From positions 2,734,001 through 2,798,000 of the forward strand of contig NZ_CP039451.1 of assembly GCF_004843725.1 (NCBI RefSeq): a DNA stretch of 64,000 nt, written 5' to 3'. The stretch's first letter is position 1. Each line of letters begins with the position of its first letter. This DNA is from Psychroserpens sp. NJDZ02 (lineage in GTDB: Bacteria > Bacteroidota > Bacteroidia > Flavobacteriales > Flavobacteriaceae). This document shows, piece by piece, positions 17,776 through 28,343 of this stretch. The notes under the pieces are model-generated. The model did no database searches, was not told the origin of the DNA, and saw nothing but the letters and a program-made list of their open reading frames with translations. A program made the translations under genes and the position numbers.

Positions 17776-18540
17776 TTAGGAGTTTTTTGTAATAATTTCT
17801 TTTGCTAAACTTAAATAATTGCTGGCACCTTTACTAGAGGCATCATAATTTATAATGCTTTCTCCATAACTTGGTGCTTCACTAAGTTTGACGTTACGTT
17901 GTATAATGGTTGAAAAAACCATGTCGTTAAAGTGTTTTTGTACTTCTTCTACGACTTGATTAGATAGGCGTAAACGCGAATCGTACATCGTTAATAATAA
18001 ACCTTCAATATCTAAATCTGGGTTGTGTATTTTTTGGACACTTTTTACGGTATTCAATAATTTACCAAGACCTTCTAACGCAAAGTATTCGCATTGGATT
18101 GGTATAATTACGGCATCTGCAGCCGTTAAAGCGTTAAGGGTTAGTAAGCCCAAAGATGGTGCGCAGTCTATTAATATAAAGTCGTAATCGTCTTTAATGT
18201 CTTGTAATGCCTTTTTTAGCATATACTCGCGCTCTTCTTTGTCTACAAGTTCTATCTCAATAGCTACTAAATCGATATGCGAAGGGATAATGTCTAAATT
18301 AGGCGTATTTGTTTTTAATACAGCCTGTCTAGCGCTATTGGTATGCTCTAGTAATTGGTAGGTTCCTATCTCTACAGACTCTACATCTATTCCTAAACCT
18401 GAGGTTGCATTAGCTTGTGGGTCAGCATCAATTAAAAGTACTTTTTTTTCTAAAACACCTAGTGAAGCTGCTAAGTTAACAGAGGTTGTTGTTTTACCAA
18501 CACCACCTTTTTGATTGGCAATTGCTATTATTTTACCCAT
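17776..18540 (-). CDS. parA: Chromosome partitioning ATPase ParA/Soj
   Basis: 254 residues. Deviant Walker A KGGVGKTTTSVNLA at 10-23, ADPQANATSGLG switch region, and DCAPSLGLLTLNAL. A dimerising ATPase that binds DNA and moves ParB-parS complexes. It is the first gene of the minus-strand parA-parB-DUF5683-dapB-lepB cluster, so its promoter should lie in 18541-18700. Confidence 0.96.
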   Translation of the reverse strand: MGKIIAIANQKGGVGKTTTSVNLAASLGVLEKKVLLIDADPQANATSGLGIDVESVEIGTYQLLEHTNSARQAVLKTNTPNLDIIPSHIDLVAIEIELVDKEEREYMLKKALQDIKDDYDFILIDCAPSLGLLTLNALTAADAVIIPIQCEYFALEGLGKLLNTVKSVQKIHNPDLDIEGLLLTMYDSRLRLSNQVVEEVQKHFNDMVFSTIIQRNVKLSEAPSYGESIINYDASSKGASNYLSLAKEIITKNS

Positions 18541-18843
18541 TAATTTAATTTGGTTTTTATTGAAAATTTAGCTTTTAACTAAAGCTAAAAGTCCACCGTA
18601 AAAATACAATTATTTATGAGTAAATAAAATGATAGTTGTTAACATTAGATGAAATGGAGAGTGTAATTAAATAGCGTGCTGATTTCTAGTGCTGATTTAG
18701 GGTTTTTCTTTTTGTGTTTTGGTCATGCGATAAGCTAGTTTTAAGAGCGCTTAGCTTTTAATTTAACACAATGGCCTTGCTTTTTTTCTTTAGTTTTAAT
18801 TATTTTTTCTTAGAAAAAAAGTAATAAAGTCATTTTAGTCAAT
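18541..18843. other. Non-coding region upstream of parA
   Basis: AT-rich. It should contain the parA promoter, though no good TAnnTTTG box is apparent. No ORF or RNA gene is seen. Confidence 0.4.
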
Positions 18844-18883
18844 CGGAATACCCACAGTTAATATATTATGGGTGAGTATTCCG
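18844..18883 (-). terminator. Inverted repeat, probable terminator of the beta-helix gene
   Basis: CGGAATACCCAC (18844-18855) pairs with GTGAGTATTCCG (18872-18883), 11 of 12 positions, just after the stop of the minus-strand gene. No immediate T tract follows, so termination is probable rather than certain. Confidence 0.5.
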
Positions 18884-18897
18884 GTTGTTAGGCTGTT

Positions 18898-20859
18898 TTA
18901 GTTTTTTAATATTCTTTTTATTACTTGTTTATGGCTCGTATTTATTTTTAAAAAGTAGACACCACTAGGTAAGTCTTTCATGTTAAATGGTACAATCCTT
19001 TTGTTGTTTATGGTGCTATTATAGATTGTAGCGCCTAATAGGTTTACAATTGATAAATTAGTTATGACGTTGGATTCACTACTCTTCAATTCTATCGTAA
19101 TTGAAGAGGTCGTTGGGTTAGGATAAACTTTAATTGCAGATTTTTCATTTTCGAAATCGGTATTACTTAAAGTATTATCTCCAGATTCAAAAGCACCAAC
19201 GTCTGGAGCTAATCCTTCATATGATTTGCTTAACTCCTGACCTGCTGTCCATGTTAAAGGCGTGTTTAGTGTTAGTGTATTAGTGGTGTAATTTACATTG
19301 GTAATAATAGCGCTTGTAGTTTGGCCTTTTAGTTGGATCGTGTCTCCGTAATAAGCAGCGATACCAAAACCATCAGTAAAATAAGAGGCATCCGCGACGA
19401 CCATTGTTGTTCCACTTCCTGCTGAAGGTGTATTAGTAAGAAAACCACCAGCATCTATCATTGGACTGTCTTGAGATAAATGAAAATCGTAAGCCGAAGC
19501 ATCTACAAAGTTAGGATTTGCTTGAAGGCTGTTTAAAAATAATTGAGGATGATTAGTTTCCCACCAGGTTAATGATTTTGGATCAGGATTGGACGAAGAA
19601 TCACGGTTTCCGTAAGCAATCGTGTACAATTCATCAATTTGAGAATTGAATATATTATTATTGTCTATAACAACATCGGTGATTCTACCCGTAAAAATTT
19701 GGACAGGCTTAGTGTCAAGATCAGTATACCAAGAATAGCGTGTGTCTCTTTGTATAAATTGATTCTTAAACAGTATGTTGTTTTTTATTTCTTGATCATA
19801 AAAAGTATGATTAGTCGATCCAGAGATATTGATTCCACCAAATTCATTATTGTAGAAATTATTATTGTAAATTCTGTTTCCATAGTTGAAAGTTGCTTCG
19901 GAAGAATATAGTGTTAATGATATTGGCGGGCCTTGACACTCATAAAATATATTATTTCTAATAATACCGTTTTGCCCTGCATATTGAATACCTGAATAAG
20001 GAGAGGCATTAATAGGAGAAGTTGTGAAAGCAAAAATATTTTGTTCTATGACATTATGCTTTGTATCATCAAGCGATGTGATTTTTAGATAAGGAGTATC
20101 ACCATGTCCTACATTAGCACAATCATAAACTTCTCCTATTTTTTGTAAAGCATTATAAAAATAATTTTCACGAATGACATTATAATTACTACATTTAATA
20201 GTCCACAAAACGTGTTCTGCATTGGTTATTGTATTGTTATCAATTAAATTATAATTTGATTGAATCAATCCAATGTTATCTTGAGTCGAGTTGTCAATGG
20301 TATTGTGTGTAATCCTATTATGATCAGATTCTTGAAAAAACAACCCAGTTTTAGAACTACCTCCTCCATCGACAGCATCTCTAAAAGTATTGTTTTTTAA
20401 GATAAGGTTGTTTGATCCTAGTGCATTTAGCCAACGTCTAACATTTTCTATTTTTAATCCATCAATAGTTATATAATCAACTTCATAAATTAAAATAGCA
20501 GGGGAAAGTGTGACACCCGTAATTAATACTTCTTCGTAATTAAAGTTTTTATAAGTAATTGGTTCTGATGCTGTTCCAGAACGGGAGGGTTTTAATTGAG
20601 AGTTAAAAATTCCTTCACGAATAACAACTGTGTCACCAGGATAAGCAGCTGCTGTTGCTTCTTCAAAAGTGTTGTATGCATCCCCGTCAGAACCCGAACA
20701 ATTTCGGTTCGAAATTGAGTAGTTGCCGACGCAGTCTGATGATAATTGATTGTCTACATAAATAGTGTCTCCGGCAAAAGACTGTATACTAGTTAGTAGG
20801 AGGGTAGTGTAGATTAAAGTGTTAAGTTTTTTGTTGAAAATTGTAGTTTTTTTACTCAT
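18898..20859 (-). CDS. Secreted right-handed beta-helix protein with type IX secretion sorting domain
   Basis: 653 residues from MSKKTTIFNKKL. The start at 20859 leaves a standard signal peptide ending at SFAG; a start at 20928 would add 23 unrelated residues. The middle (about 60-480) is parallel beta-helix: repeated N-rich turns such as HNRITHNTIDNSTQDNIG and GIQYAGQNGIIRNNIF, the fold of polysaccharide lyases. The last ~75 residues are a por-type sorting domain (VYPNPTTSSITIEL, NLLGATIYN, LPSGVYFLKI), which directs passage through the type IX system and surface attachment or release. Alginate or glycosaminoglycan lyase activity is possible, but no catalytic residues can be assigned. Confidence 0.85.
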   Translation of the reverse strand: MSKKTTIFNKKLNTLIYTTLLLTSIQSFAGDTIYVDNQLSSDCVGNYSISNRNCSGSDGDAYNTFEEATAAAYPGDTVVIREGIFNSQLKPSRSGTASEPITYKNFNYEEVLITGVTLSPAILIYEVDYITIDGLKIENVRRWLNALGSNNLILKNNTFRDAVDGGGSSKTGLFFQESDHNRITHNTIDNSTQDNIGLIQSNYNLIDNNTITNAEHVLWTIKCSNYNVIRENYFYNALQKIGEVYDCANVGHGDTPYLKITSLDDTKHNVIEQNIFAFTTSPINASPYSGIQYAGQNGIIRNNIFYECQGPPISLTLYSSEATFNYGNRIYNNNFYNNEFGGINISGSTNHTFYDQEIKNNILFKNQFIQRDTRYSWYTDLDTKPVQIFTGRITDVVIDNNNIFNSQIDELYTIAYGNRDSSSNPDPKSLTWWETNHPQLFLNSLQANPNFVDASAYDFHLSQDSPMIDAGGFLTNTPSAGSGTTMVVADASYFTDGFGIAAYYGDTIQLKGQTTSAIITNVNYTTNTLTLNTPLTWTAGQELSKSYEGLAPDVGAFESGDNTLSNTDFENEKSAIKVYPNPTTSSITIELKSSESNVITNLSIVNLLGATIYNSTINNKRIVPFNMKDLPSGVYFLKINTSHKQVIKRILKN

Positions 20860-21144
20860 TTGTTTTGCTCGATTAAATGTGGTTTTTTGTCGCCGAACGA
20901 ATTTAAGTGAAAAAAATGACAATTTCAACTTTATATTTACCTGTGTAATAATAATCGGTATTTTGGTAATTTATCTGTCAAAAAGTTTGGGAATAACGTT
21001 GGTTGAAACATCGGAAACAATAAACTATAGGTTTTAGTGTAATTTGTTGCTATTTATCAATTACGGTATCAATAAACTATTTAGGGTTTATGGGTAGTGG
21101 TTTAATAAATGGGGTTTATTTTTCTAGTGACTTCTGCTATTTTA

Positions 21145-21660
21145 TTAATGTTTATCATTTGTGTTGTCTGATATTCCAATTAAGTCTGACGTATTGAGGT
21201 AATCAGAAAAGTTGTATTCTTTTAACAGGGATAATAACACTTTGCCAAATTGTACAGTGCAATTGTTTTTTGAATATTGACCAGTTATTTTGTTGTCAAT
21301 AGTGATGTTTCCTGTTAAGGTTGATATTTTGACTATTGCAGAAATAGCATCGTTTTTGTACAAATCAAAAATTAAATTATAATGGTATAATAAAGCTCTT
21401 TTTTGATTATAAGATTTTGGGTTTAGTAGATTAGTAATCAGTAAGTCTTTGTCTTTGTTGGATAGGGTAACGGTTGCTAATTTTTTTTCATATTCTTTGT
21501 CTTTGCTGTTTGGGCTAGACATGTCTTTAGTCTGTATGTCCCAAATAGAAAATTGAATACTATCTAATTCTTTTGAAGGTAAGAGATTGCTAATTGGATT
21601 AGTTTGCGAGTATGATATAATTGATATTAAAAATATATGGATTGCAAGAAGTTGTTTCAT
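21145..21660 (-). CDS. Exported protein of unknown function
   Basis: 171 residues with a signal peptide (MKQLLAIHIFLISIISYSQ) and a mostly charged mature part; no domain recognised. It is isolated: 285 nt on one side and 119 nt on the other. Nothing indicates shared transcription with the phospholipase gene beyond same strand and proximity. Confidence 0.6.
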   Translation of the reverse strand: MKQLLAIHIFLISIISYSQTNPISNLLPSKELDSIQFSIWDIQTKDMSSPNSKDKEYEKKLATVTLSNKDKDLLITNLLNPKSYNQKRALLYHYNLIFDLYKNDAISAIVKISTLTGNITIDNKITGQYSKNNCTVQFGKVLLSLLKEYNFSDYLNTSDLIGISDNTNDKH

Positions 21661-21779
21661 AAATAATTATATGCTTTTTATATTATACCGGTAGATTAAG
21701 GTAATAAAATACCAGCTGTCAGCGGGCTTGATAACAATTTAGTAATTAAATAATAGTGTTTTATCTGATTTTAAAGGAG

Positions 21780-22619
21780 TTATTTTTTACCTCTAAACCA
21801 TTTAAACTCGTTAGTCCTTATTACATATCCAAAGCGTATCATATTTTCCTGTCTTTTGTAGTTAAGCAAACCTTCTGCCTGGCCAACATACCACTCTAAC
21901 ATTAAATATTGGTTAGAAATGTTATTACTAAAAGGATTGTAATAAACGCGTGTTCGGAAAGAACCTTTGCTGTCTAAATTGAGTCCTTTTCTTAGTCTAA
22001 GATCAAATATTAATTTATCTGGTATTGCCGTATGAGACACCTTAATTTGGCCGATACCTACGTATTCTAGAAGATCAGGATTTCCTTCTTTATAACTATA
22101 AGGTAACCAGGCTTTAAAGCTAGCCATAGTTTTTTTAGAGAGATTTGTGGTGTATTCTAAACTTAAACGATTCCAACTTCTTGAGTAAATACTGTCTCTT
22201 CCGTTGGATTCGTGTTCTAAAGAAAATGTCACTACACCTTTTAATCGCTCTTCTTTGTCATAAATAAACTTTCCTACAGCTAAAGATGGATTAAAATTGA
22301 TATCCTTAAACGGAAGAGATTCTTCATATATATTCCAAAAGGATTTTTGGGTGTAGGTTAAATAGATGTAAGTGTCCCATGGTAAGCGACTTCTGGTCAG
22401 GATTTGCTTGAAACTGATTTGATATTTGGCATCCGCAGTAGTGCTATTAATATCCTTGTTGGCAGGTACCCCTGAAATAAAATAATTGTCTTTATGAGTT
22501 GAAAAATAGGGCATCTTCGCTATCGAGTCCTGTAACTCTTGCTTGGTGTAAGCCTGGGAGTAGGTCTTATTTGAAAATAGCAGTATAAGTAAAAGACTTA
22601 TAATTACGACTTTTGGCAT
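21780..22619 (-). CDS. pldA: Outer-membrane phospholipase A
   Basis: About 279 residues from MPKVVIISLLLILLF; an ATG at 22640 is also in frame. A signal peptide precedes a beta-barrel with aromatic-rich strands. The catalytic region is HESNGRDSIYSRSWNRLSLEY, which matches OMPLA His142-Ser144 (H-x-S-N-G-R) and the calcium-site SRSWNR. The enzyme hydrolyses acyl chains of phospholipids that reach the outer leaflet and protects outer-membrane asymmetry. It is alone in its unit. Confidence 0.87.
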   Translation of the reverse strand: MPKVVIISLLLILLFSNKTYSQAYTKQELQDSIAKMPYFSTHKDNYFISGVPANKDINSTTADAKYQISFKQILTRSRLPWDTYIYLTYTQKSFWNIYEESLPFKDINFNPSLAVGKFIYDKEERLKGVVTFSLEHESNGRDSIYSRSWNRLSLEYTTNLSKKTMASFKAWLPYSYKEGNPDLLEYVGIGQIKVSHTAIPDKLIFDLRLRKGLNLDSKGSFRTRVYYNPFSNNISNQYLMLEWYVGQAEGLLNYKRQENMIRFGYVIRTNEFKWFRGKK

Positions 22620-22908
22620 AGGATACTTGATATAATACATGTCGTGCTATTTTATTTGGTCATTAAACAACCTATTAAAGTGTTTAATAAACGATTTTAG
22701 TTAATGGTTTAGTGATTACTCAATGCTTTTAGCCATTCTATAAATTGAATTGTGGACTATTTAAAGGATTAAGTTAATGGGGTTTTATTTTAATTATTAT
22801 CGATTGTCAGACCTACTGGATAAAAGAAATCATAGGATGATATTTATTTAAACATTATAAACAAATAAAACACTTAAGACTAAAAAAAACGTGTAATTCC
22901 ACTGTTTA

Positions 22909-25032
22909 TTAATCAATCAATATCTCTAATATTTTAATCGCAGCTTCACTAATCTTTGTTCCAGGACCAAAAACAGCAACAGCGCCAGCATCAAATAGAT
23001 ATTGGTAGTCTTGTTTCGGGATAACACCACCAACAACAACCATTATATCTTCACGACCATATTTTTTTAGCTCTTCAATAACTTGTGGTACTAATGTTTT
23101 ATGCCCTGCAGCTAATGAAGAAACTCCTAAAATATGAACATCATTTTCAACCGCTTGTTTTGCAGCTTCATGCGGAGTTTGAAATAGGGGCCCAATATCC
23201 ACGTCAAAACCAACATCAGCATAACCTGTAGCAACTACTTTGGCACCGCGATCGTGACCGTCTTGTCCCATTTTAGCAATCATTATACGGGGTCTACGTC
23301 CATCTTGTTCTGCAAATTGATCTGCTAGTTCTTTTGCTTTTGCAAAAGATTTGTCATCTTTGATTTCTTTACTATACACGCCAGAAAAGGATTTAATTTG
23401 TGCTTTATAACGTCCAAAAACAGCTTCTAATGCGTCACTAATTTCTCCTAAAGTTGCTCTTTCTTTTGCAGCGACTACTGCTAAAGCTAATAAATTGTCT
23501 TCACCTGTTTTAGCCGCTTTCGTTAAATTATCTAAAGCTTGATTTACTTTAACGGTATTTCTTTCGGCTTTAATTTTTTCTAAACCTTCAATCTGCTGCA
23601 AACGTACAGTTTGATTATCTACTTCTAGGGTTGCAATAGCATCTTCTTCGTCTAAGACGTATTTGTTAACGCCGACAATAATATCTTGACCAGAATCTAT
23701 ACGTGCTTGTTTTCTAGCGGCAGCTTCCTCGATACGTAATTTAGGGATGCCAGCCTCAATAGCTTTAGTCATTCCTCCTAGTTCTTCAACTTCTTCAATT
23801 AAAGACCATGCTTTTTCGGTAATATCTTGCGTTAGTTTTTCGACATAATAACTACCTGCCCAAGGGTCAACTGTTTTAGTGATATTGGTTTCTTCTTGTA
23901 AATATATTTGTGTGTTTCTAGCAATTCGAGCAGAAAAATCTGTTGGTAAAGCAATAGCTTCGTCTAAAGCATTGGTGTGTAAACTTTGTGTTCCTCCAAA
24001 AGCAGCAGCAGTGGCTTCAATAGTTGTACGGGCCACATTATTAAACGGGTCTTGTTCCGTTAGACTCCATCCACTAGTTTGGCAATGTGTACGTAAGGCT
24101 AAACTTTTAGTGTTCTTAGGATTAAACTGGCTAACCAATTTGGCCCATAACATACGTGCCGCACGCATTTTGGCAATTTCCATAAAATGATTCATACCAA
24201 TAGCCCAGAAAAAGGATAATCTAGGAGCAAAAGTATCGATGTCCATACCGGCAGCCAAGCCTTTACGGATATATTCTAATCCATCGGCTAGCGTGTAGGC
24301 TAGCTCAATATCACAAGTTGCTCCTGCTTCTTGCATGTGGTAACCAGAGATACTAATACTATTAAATTTAGGCATATTCTTGCTGGTGTATTCAAAAATA
24401 TCCGAAATAATTTTCATTGATGGTGTAGGAGGGTAGATGTAGGTGTTACGCACCATAAACTCCTTTAAAATATCGTTTTGTATCGTTCCTGCTAATAATT
24501 CAGGTTTAACACCTTGTTCTTCTGCTGCCACAATATAAAATGCCATAATTGGTAATACAGCACCATTCATGGTCATGGAAACTGACATTTTATCTAATGG
24601 GATTTGGTCAAATAAGACTTTCATATCTTCAACCGAATCTATCGCTACACCGGCTTTTCCAACATCACCAACGACACGTTCGTGATCTGAATCATAACCT
24701 CTATGTGTTGCTAAATCAAAAGCCACAGATAGTCCTTTTTGTCCCGCTTCTAGATTACGTCTATAAAAGGCATTACTTTCTTCGGCAGTACTAAAACCTG
24801 CATATTGTCTAATAGTCCAAGGTCTTCTAACATACATGGTCGAATAAGGACCTCGAAGGTTGGGAGCTAACCCAGCTACAAAATCAAGATGCTCGACTTG
24901 TTTTAAATCGGCTTTAGTGTATACTGATTTGACAGTAATATCTTCCGCAGTTAAAAAAGAGGTGATAGCCTGTTGCTTATCGCTACTAATTGCAGATTTT
25001 AAGGTTATATGTTGAAGGTCTTTTCTAGCCAT
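22909..25032 (-). CDS. Methylmalonyl-CoA mutase, large (B12-binding) subunit
   Basis: 707 residues. N-terminal TIM barrel with [32 protein letters not shown], and the C-terminal cobalamin domain with [24 protein letters not shown] (DxHxxG at about 585-590; His is the cobalt ligand) plus SSLAAGH. It interconverts methylmalonyl-CoA and succinyl-CoA. The small subunit is encoded upstream (25736-27058), separated by a lipoprotein gene. The ATG overlaps the lipoprotein stop by one base. Confidence 0.97.
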   Translation of the reverse strand: MARKDLQHITLKSAISSDKQQAITSFLTAEDITVKSVYTKADLKQVEHLDFVAGLAPNLRGPYSTMYVRRPWTIRQYAGFSTAEESNAFYRRNLEAGQKGLSVAFDLATHRGYDSDHERVVGDVGKAGVAIDSVEDMKVLFDQIPLDKMSVSMTMNGAVLPIMAFYIVAAEEQGVKPELLAGTIQNDILKEFMVRNTYIYPPTPSMKIISDIFEYTSKNMPKFNSISISGYHMQEAGATCDIELAYTLADGLEYIRKGLAAGMDIDTFAPRLSFFWAIGMNHFMEIAKMRAARMLWAKLVSQFNPKNTKSLALRTHCQTSGWSLTEQDPFNNVARTTIEATAAAFGGTQSLHTNALDEAIALPTDFSARIARNTQIYLQEETNITKTVDPWAGSYYVEKLTQDITEKAWSLIEEVEELGGMTKAIEAGIPKLRIEEAAARKQARIDSGQDIIVGVNKYVLDEEDAIATLEVDNQTVRLQQIEGLEKIKAERNTVKVNQALDNLTKAAKTGEDNLLALAVVAAKERATLGEISDALEAVFGRYKAQIKSFSGVYSKEIKDDKSFAKAKELADQFAEQDGRRPRIMIAKMGQDGHDRGAKVVATGYADVGFDVDIGPLFQTPHEAAKQAVENDVHILGVSSLAAGHKTLVPQVIEELKKYGREDIMVVVGGVIPKQDYQYLFDAGAVAVFGPGTKISEAAIKILEILID

Positions 25033-25721
25033 TAGTGATTGTGTCCTGTGTGATCAACTGCTGTATTTGGCACTTTTTTCTGAATAGGAGTCGCTGTAGG
25101 CTTTTTATTAAAGTCTATAGGTTGTGCTTTAGCGATGTTTGCAGTTAAATCTAAATTAGTAAAATCTACAGCATTAAGTTTTGAATAGTATAAATCTAAA
25201 GCGACAAAGGTTGCTAAATTAGTATCTCTAGCATATGATGTATTGCTGCTTAAAGGTGATGCAAACAATTCAGAACGCATACTGTTAGTTGTTATTAGTG
25301 CGTTTAAAGTTTGTTTAAGGCCATTATCTTCTATGTTGTCTGAGATACATTTAACAACAGCACTATTGTAATTTAAATGATTGTCGTCCCATAGTTCTGT
25401 TTTTGATTTCAAGATATCAAAAACAGCCTTGGTATGTGGTGTTACTGTTTTTTCAAGCTCTGTTCTATTAGAAATGAAACTACTGATGTATGCTCTGTAA
25501 GCTCTTAATTTATTTTGACCTTTTTGGTCATATTTATTTAAAATATCACTTTCAAAAGCGTACAAAGCTTCTTTTAGTAAATCATCATAACCTGACTTAC
25601 AATCTACAGCATTGGGTTGATCTGCGTATTTAAATTCTGATAATTTTGCTTCACTTTTTTTACAGCTTAAATTTAAAGCTATACTGACTACTAATGCAAT
25701 TTTAAAAATACGTGTGTTCAT
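25032..25721 (-). CDS. Lipoprotein of unknown function inside the mutase operon
   Basis: 229 residues. The signal ends at LNLSC with lipid-modified Cys20, followed by a mostly helical domain and a His-rich tail DHTGHNH. The gene sits between the two mutase subunits: 14 nt after the small-subunit gene and overlapping the large-subunit start by one base (TAATG). It is therefore co-transcribed and probably translationally coupled. I do not recognise the family; position is the only clue, and it may be unrelated to B12 or propionate metabolism. Confidence 0.65.
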   Translation of the reverse strand: MNTRIFKIALVVSIALNLSCKKSEAKLSEFKYADQPNAVDCKSGYDDLLKEALYAFESDILNKYDQKGQNKLRAYRAYISSFISNRTELEKTVTPHTKAVFDILKSKTELWDDNHLNYNSAVVKCISDNIEDNGLKQTLNALITTNSMRSELFASPLSSNTSYARDTNLATFVALDLYYSKLNAVDFTNLDLTANIAKAQPIDFNKKPTATPIQKKVPNTAVDHTGHNH

Positions 25722-25735
25722 AGTTTAATAATCTT

Positions 25736-27058
25736 TTATTCAGTTTTTAATCGGTTTTGTTCTAATGTTTCAGCTAATCGTCTTTCTATGATTGGTTCGA
25801 TTAGTGTTTTTCTTGGATTCATTTTTAAAAAAGGAAACAACTCAAGATTGTGTTTCATCTTATCCTCTTTATTGGGGTGTTTATTGGTCCCTAGAAGTGT
25901 GATGCTTCCATTATCAAATTGCTCCTGTTCTTTAGTCGCGCTTTCTTTTATTTTTTTCTGAATTTGACCGTCCTTCAATTGCGCAATAAATCCACCACTG
26001 GTTTCAATATCTTTGAATAAAGTTAATGCTTTTTCTGCTAATTGAGTAGTTAAAGTTTCAATATAATAGCTTCCATCTGAAGCATTATTAACTTCATCAA
26101 AATAACTTTCTTTTTTTAAAATCAGCAATTGATTACGTGCTATACGTTCTCCAAACTCATTGTCCTTATGGTAAAGCGCGTCATAAGGTAGGTTAAAAAC
26201 GGTATTTGCTCCTCCAAGTATGGCACTCATACATTCTGTAGTGGTACGTAACATATTGGTGTTATAATCGTAAATAGTTTTATTACGTTTGGTTGGTATT
26301 GCGTTTATTTTTAATTGCGCTTTACAATTATATTCGGGCGCTAAAGTGTTATATAAGACACGAAACGCTCTGAGTTTTGCTATTTCAAAAAAGTAATTGG
26401 TACTTACAGCAACATTAAAATGAATCGTTTGTATTTCTGCTTTAGCAAAGTCAACCGAATTAAAATAGTCGTTTAAATGTGATAGACCATAGGCTAATTG
26501 TTGTGCCATTGTCGCACCAGCATTTTGATATGTAGTGGTATCAACTGTAATTTGATTAGCTGTAATAAATCTGTTTTCTGAAGATTCAAACCAATTACCA
26601 GTTTTTGCTAAGTGTCCAATCGGATCGTATATTATTTGTGCTTTCGCAGAAATTTTGGCCAGGTTATTAATAAATTGTTCGTCGGAAAAAAGAAGTTCTA
26701 GTTGAATAGCAGTGGTCTCTAGATCGATATTTTCTAAAGTCTCTTCAATTGAAATAGTGTTACTAGGAATAATAAATTTTATGGTTTCAGCACCTCGTTC
26801 TATAGCATCTAAGGCTTTTTTATTGGACGCTTTTTCGTTTTGAACAAAAATGATTTGCCCGACAGTCCAATGTTGGGGTTGGACTGTAAAGGTTTCTGTC
26901 ATTTCATCTTGGTGATAAAATGGACGTACGTCAATCCCTTCATTAGTTTTCCAAACAAGGGTGTTGTTGTAATCAGCACCTTTTAAATCGACTTGGATTT
27001 TTTGTTTCCAAGCTTTAGAAGATACTTTTTCAAATGCGGAAAAAAGTGGATTACTCAT
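25736..27058 (-). CDS. Methylmalonyl-CoA mutase, small subunit
   Basis: 440 residues, homologous to the catalytic barrel of the large subunit (WTVGQIIFVQNE, ILGGANTVFNLPYDALY) but without the C-terminal cobalamin domain, as expected for the structural beta subunit of a heterodimeric enzyme. It overlaps the FtsB-like gene by 8 nt, so the operon runs ftsB-like, small subunit, lipoprotein, large subunit. Confidence 0.93.
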   Translation of the reverse strand: MSNPLFSAFEKVSSKAWKQKIQVDLKGADYNNTLVWKTNEGIDVRPFYHQDEMTETFTVQPQHWTVGQIIFVQNEKASNKKALDAIERGAETIKFIIPSNTISIEETLENIDLETTAIQLELLFSDEQFINNLAKISAKAQIIYDPIGHLAKTGNWFESSENRFITANQITVDTTTYQNAGATMAQQLAYGLSHLNDYFNSVDFAKAEIQTIHFNVAVSTNYFFEIAKLRAFRVLYNTLAPEYNCKAQLKINAIPTKRNKTIYDYNTNMLRTTTECMSAILGGANTVFNLPYDALYHKDNEFGERIARNQLLILKKESYFDEVNNASDGSYYIETLTTQLAEKALTLFKDIETSGGFIAQLKDGQIQKKIKESATKEQEQFDNGSITLLGTNKHPNKEDKMKHNLELFPFLKMNPRKTLIEPIIERRLAETLEQNRLKTE

Positions 27059-27350
27059 TGTTTTTGGTCTTTAAGCTGTCTTCGTATTCGATGATATAAA
27101 TATCTTCGTTTTCCTTTTTCATATAATATTTCTCTCTCGCAAAAGTTTCTAGACCATCAGCACTGGTCAGCTTTTTAATAGCTTTTTTATCTTTTACGAT
27201 TTCCTTTCTATAATACTCTTTTTCGTCCTCTAGCTTGCTTCTTTCGTGATTAACTTCAATATGACTTTGTAATGAGTTGGTGTCAAAAAAAACCATCCAA
27301 ACGCCAAACCCGATGAGGATAATTATATATATGTTTTTGTACCACTTCAT
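27051..27350 (-). CDS. FtsB/DivIC-like septum formation initiator protein
   Basis: 99 residues. One N-terminal transmembrane helix (about 6-24), then a coiled coil (HERSKLEDEKEYYRKEI) and the typical C-terminal LETFAREKYYMKKENEDIYIIE. FtsB/DivIC proteins bridge early and late divisome parts with FtsL and FtsQ. It is 9 nt behind udk and overlaps the mutase small subunit. Confidence 0.88.
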   Translation of the reverse strand: MKWYKNIYIIILIGFGVWMVFFDTNSLQSHIEVNHERSKLEDEKEYYRKEIVKDKKAIKKLTSADGLETFAREKYYMKKENEDIYIIEYEDSLKTKNNE

Positions 27351-27359
27351 TGTCTTATA

Positions 27360-27968
27360 TTATTGTAATTTCTCGTTAATAATGGTCTTTACAATATCTA
27401 CAGCAACGGTGTTGTATTTATTGTTTGGAATAATAATATCTGCATATTCCATCATGGGTTGTATAAACTGTTGATGCATTGGTTTTAGTGTGTTTTGGTA
27501 ACGAGCTAAAACTTCGTCTATATCTCTACCACGCTCTGTAATATCACGTTTTAATCTTCTAATTAAACGCTCGTCGCTATCAGCATGAACAAAAATTTTA
27601 ATATCAAACATTTCTCTAAGTTCAGGATGTGTTAGTATTAAAATACCTTCCACTATCATCACTTTCCTTGGCTTTGTCTTTATCGTATCCCCAGTTCTGT
27701 TATGTTTTACAAAAGAATATACAGGCTGCTCGATAGCTTGTCCTGCTTTTAATTCCTTAAGATGTTGTTCTAAAAGTTCAAAATCTATAGATCTAGGATG
27801 GTCAAAGTTAATTTTAATTCTTTCGTCGTAAGACAGGTGGCTCGTATCTTTATAATACGAATCCTGAGAGATTATACCAACCTCTCCTTCTGGTAACTGG
27901 GTTAAAATTTGATTAACAACCGTTGTTTTACCACAACCAGTACCTCCTGCAATTCCTATTATCAGCAT
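27360..27968 (-). CDS. udk: Uridine kinase
   Basis: 202 residues. P-loop GGTGCGKTT near 8-16, the substrate region QDSYYKD and NFDHPRSIDFELL, and EGILILTHPELREMFDIKIFV. It phosphorylates uridine/cytidine in pyrimidine salvage. First gene of the minus-strand unit that runs through the mutase genes to 22909. Confidence 0.95.
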   Translation of the reverse strand: MLIIGIAGGTGCGKTTVVNQILTQLPEGEVGIISQDSYYKDTSHLSYDERIKINFDHPRSIDFELLEQHLKELKAGQAIEQPVYSFVKHNRTGDTIKTKPRKVMIVEGILILTHPELREMFDIKIFVHADSDERLIRRLKRDITERGRDIDEVLARYQNTLKPMHQQFIQPMMEYADIIIPNNKYNTVAVDIVKTIINEKLQ

Positions 27969-28136
27969 ATTTTTTTATTAAATTCAATAGGCAAATTTAA
28001 TAAAATCTTTAGGATGAATGTTACTCAAATATGGGGAATTATAAATTACTTTGTATTCAGAATTCAGAATTTGATAATTAAAGTAACTTTTTTTGAAATT
28101 TTATTAAAATAATAGTTCTAGTTCCAATAAAAGTTA

Positions 28137-28144
28137 TATATTTG
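28137..28144 (+). promoter_or_regulatory. -7 box of the tRNA-Pro gene
   Basis: TATATTTG, an exact TAnnTTTG match, 43 nt before the mature tRNA. The -33 element is weak. Confidence 0.6.
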
Positions 28145-28187
28145 CACCTCCAAAAAACAAATAGTTTAGCGGAATTGATAATCAATT

Positions 28188-28262
28188 CGGGGTGTAGCGT
28201 AGCCCGGTTATCGCGCCACGTTTGGGACGTGGAGGCCGCAGGTTCGAATCCTGCCACCCCGA
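28188..28262 (+). tRNA. tRNA-Pro, anticodon UGG
   Basis: 75 nt cloverleaf. Acceptor CGGGGTG pairs with CACCCCG (28255-28261) and A28262 is the discriminator. The anticodon stem CCACG/CGTGG encloses loop TTTGGGA with anticodon TGG at 28223-28225. The T arm is GCAGG-TTCGAAT-CCTGC. The 3' CCA is not encoded. An independent unit with its own promoter and terminator. Confidence 0.97.
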
Positions 28263-28263
28263 C

Positions 28264-28298
28264 AAAAAAAGCTTCAGTTTTACTGAGGCTTTTTTTTA
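28264..28298 (+). terminator. Rho-independent terminator of tRNA-Pro
   Basis: AAAAAAAGCTTCAG / CTGAGGCTTTTTTTT with a TTTTA loop; one mismatch in the stem. Confidence 0.85.
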
Positions 28299-28343
28299 TT
28301 GTCTTTTTTGTGGCTTTTTACCGGGTTTTTGCCAGCAAATTGA

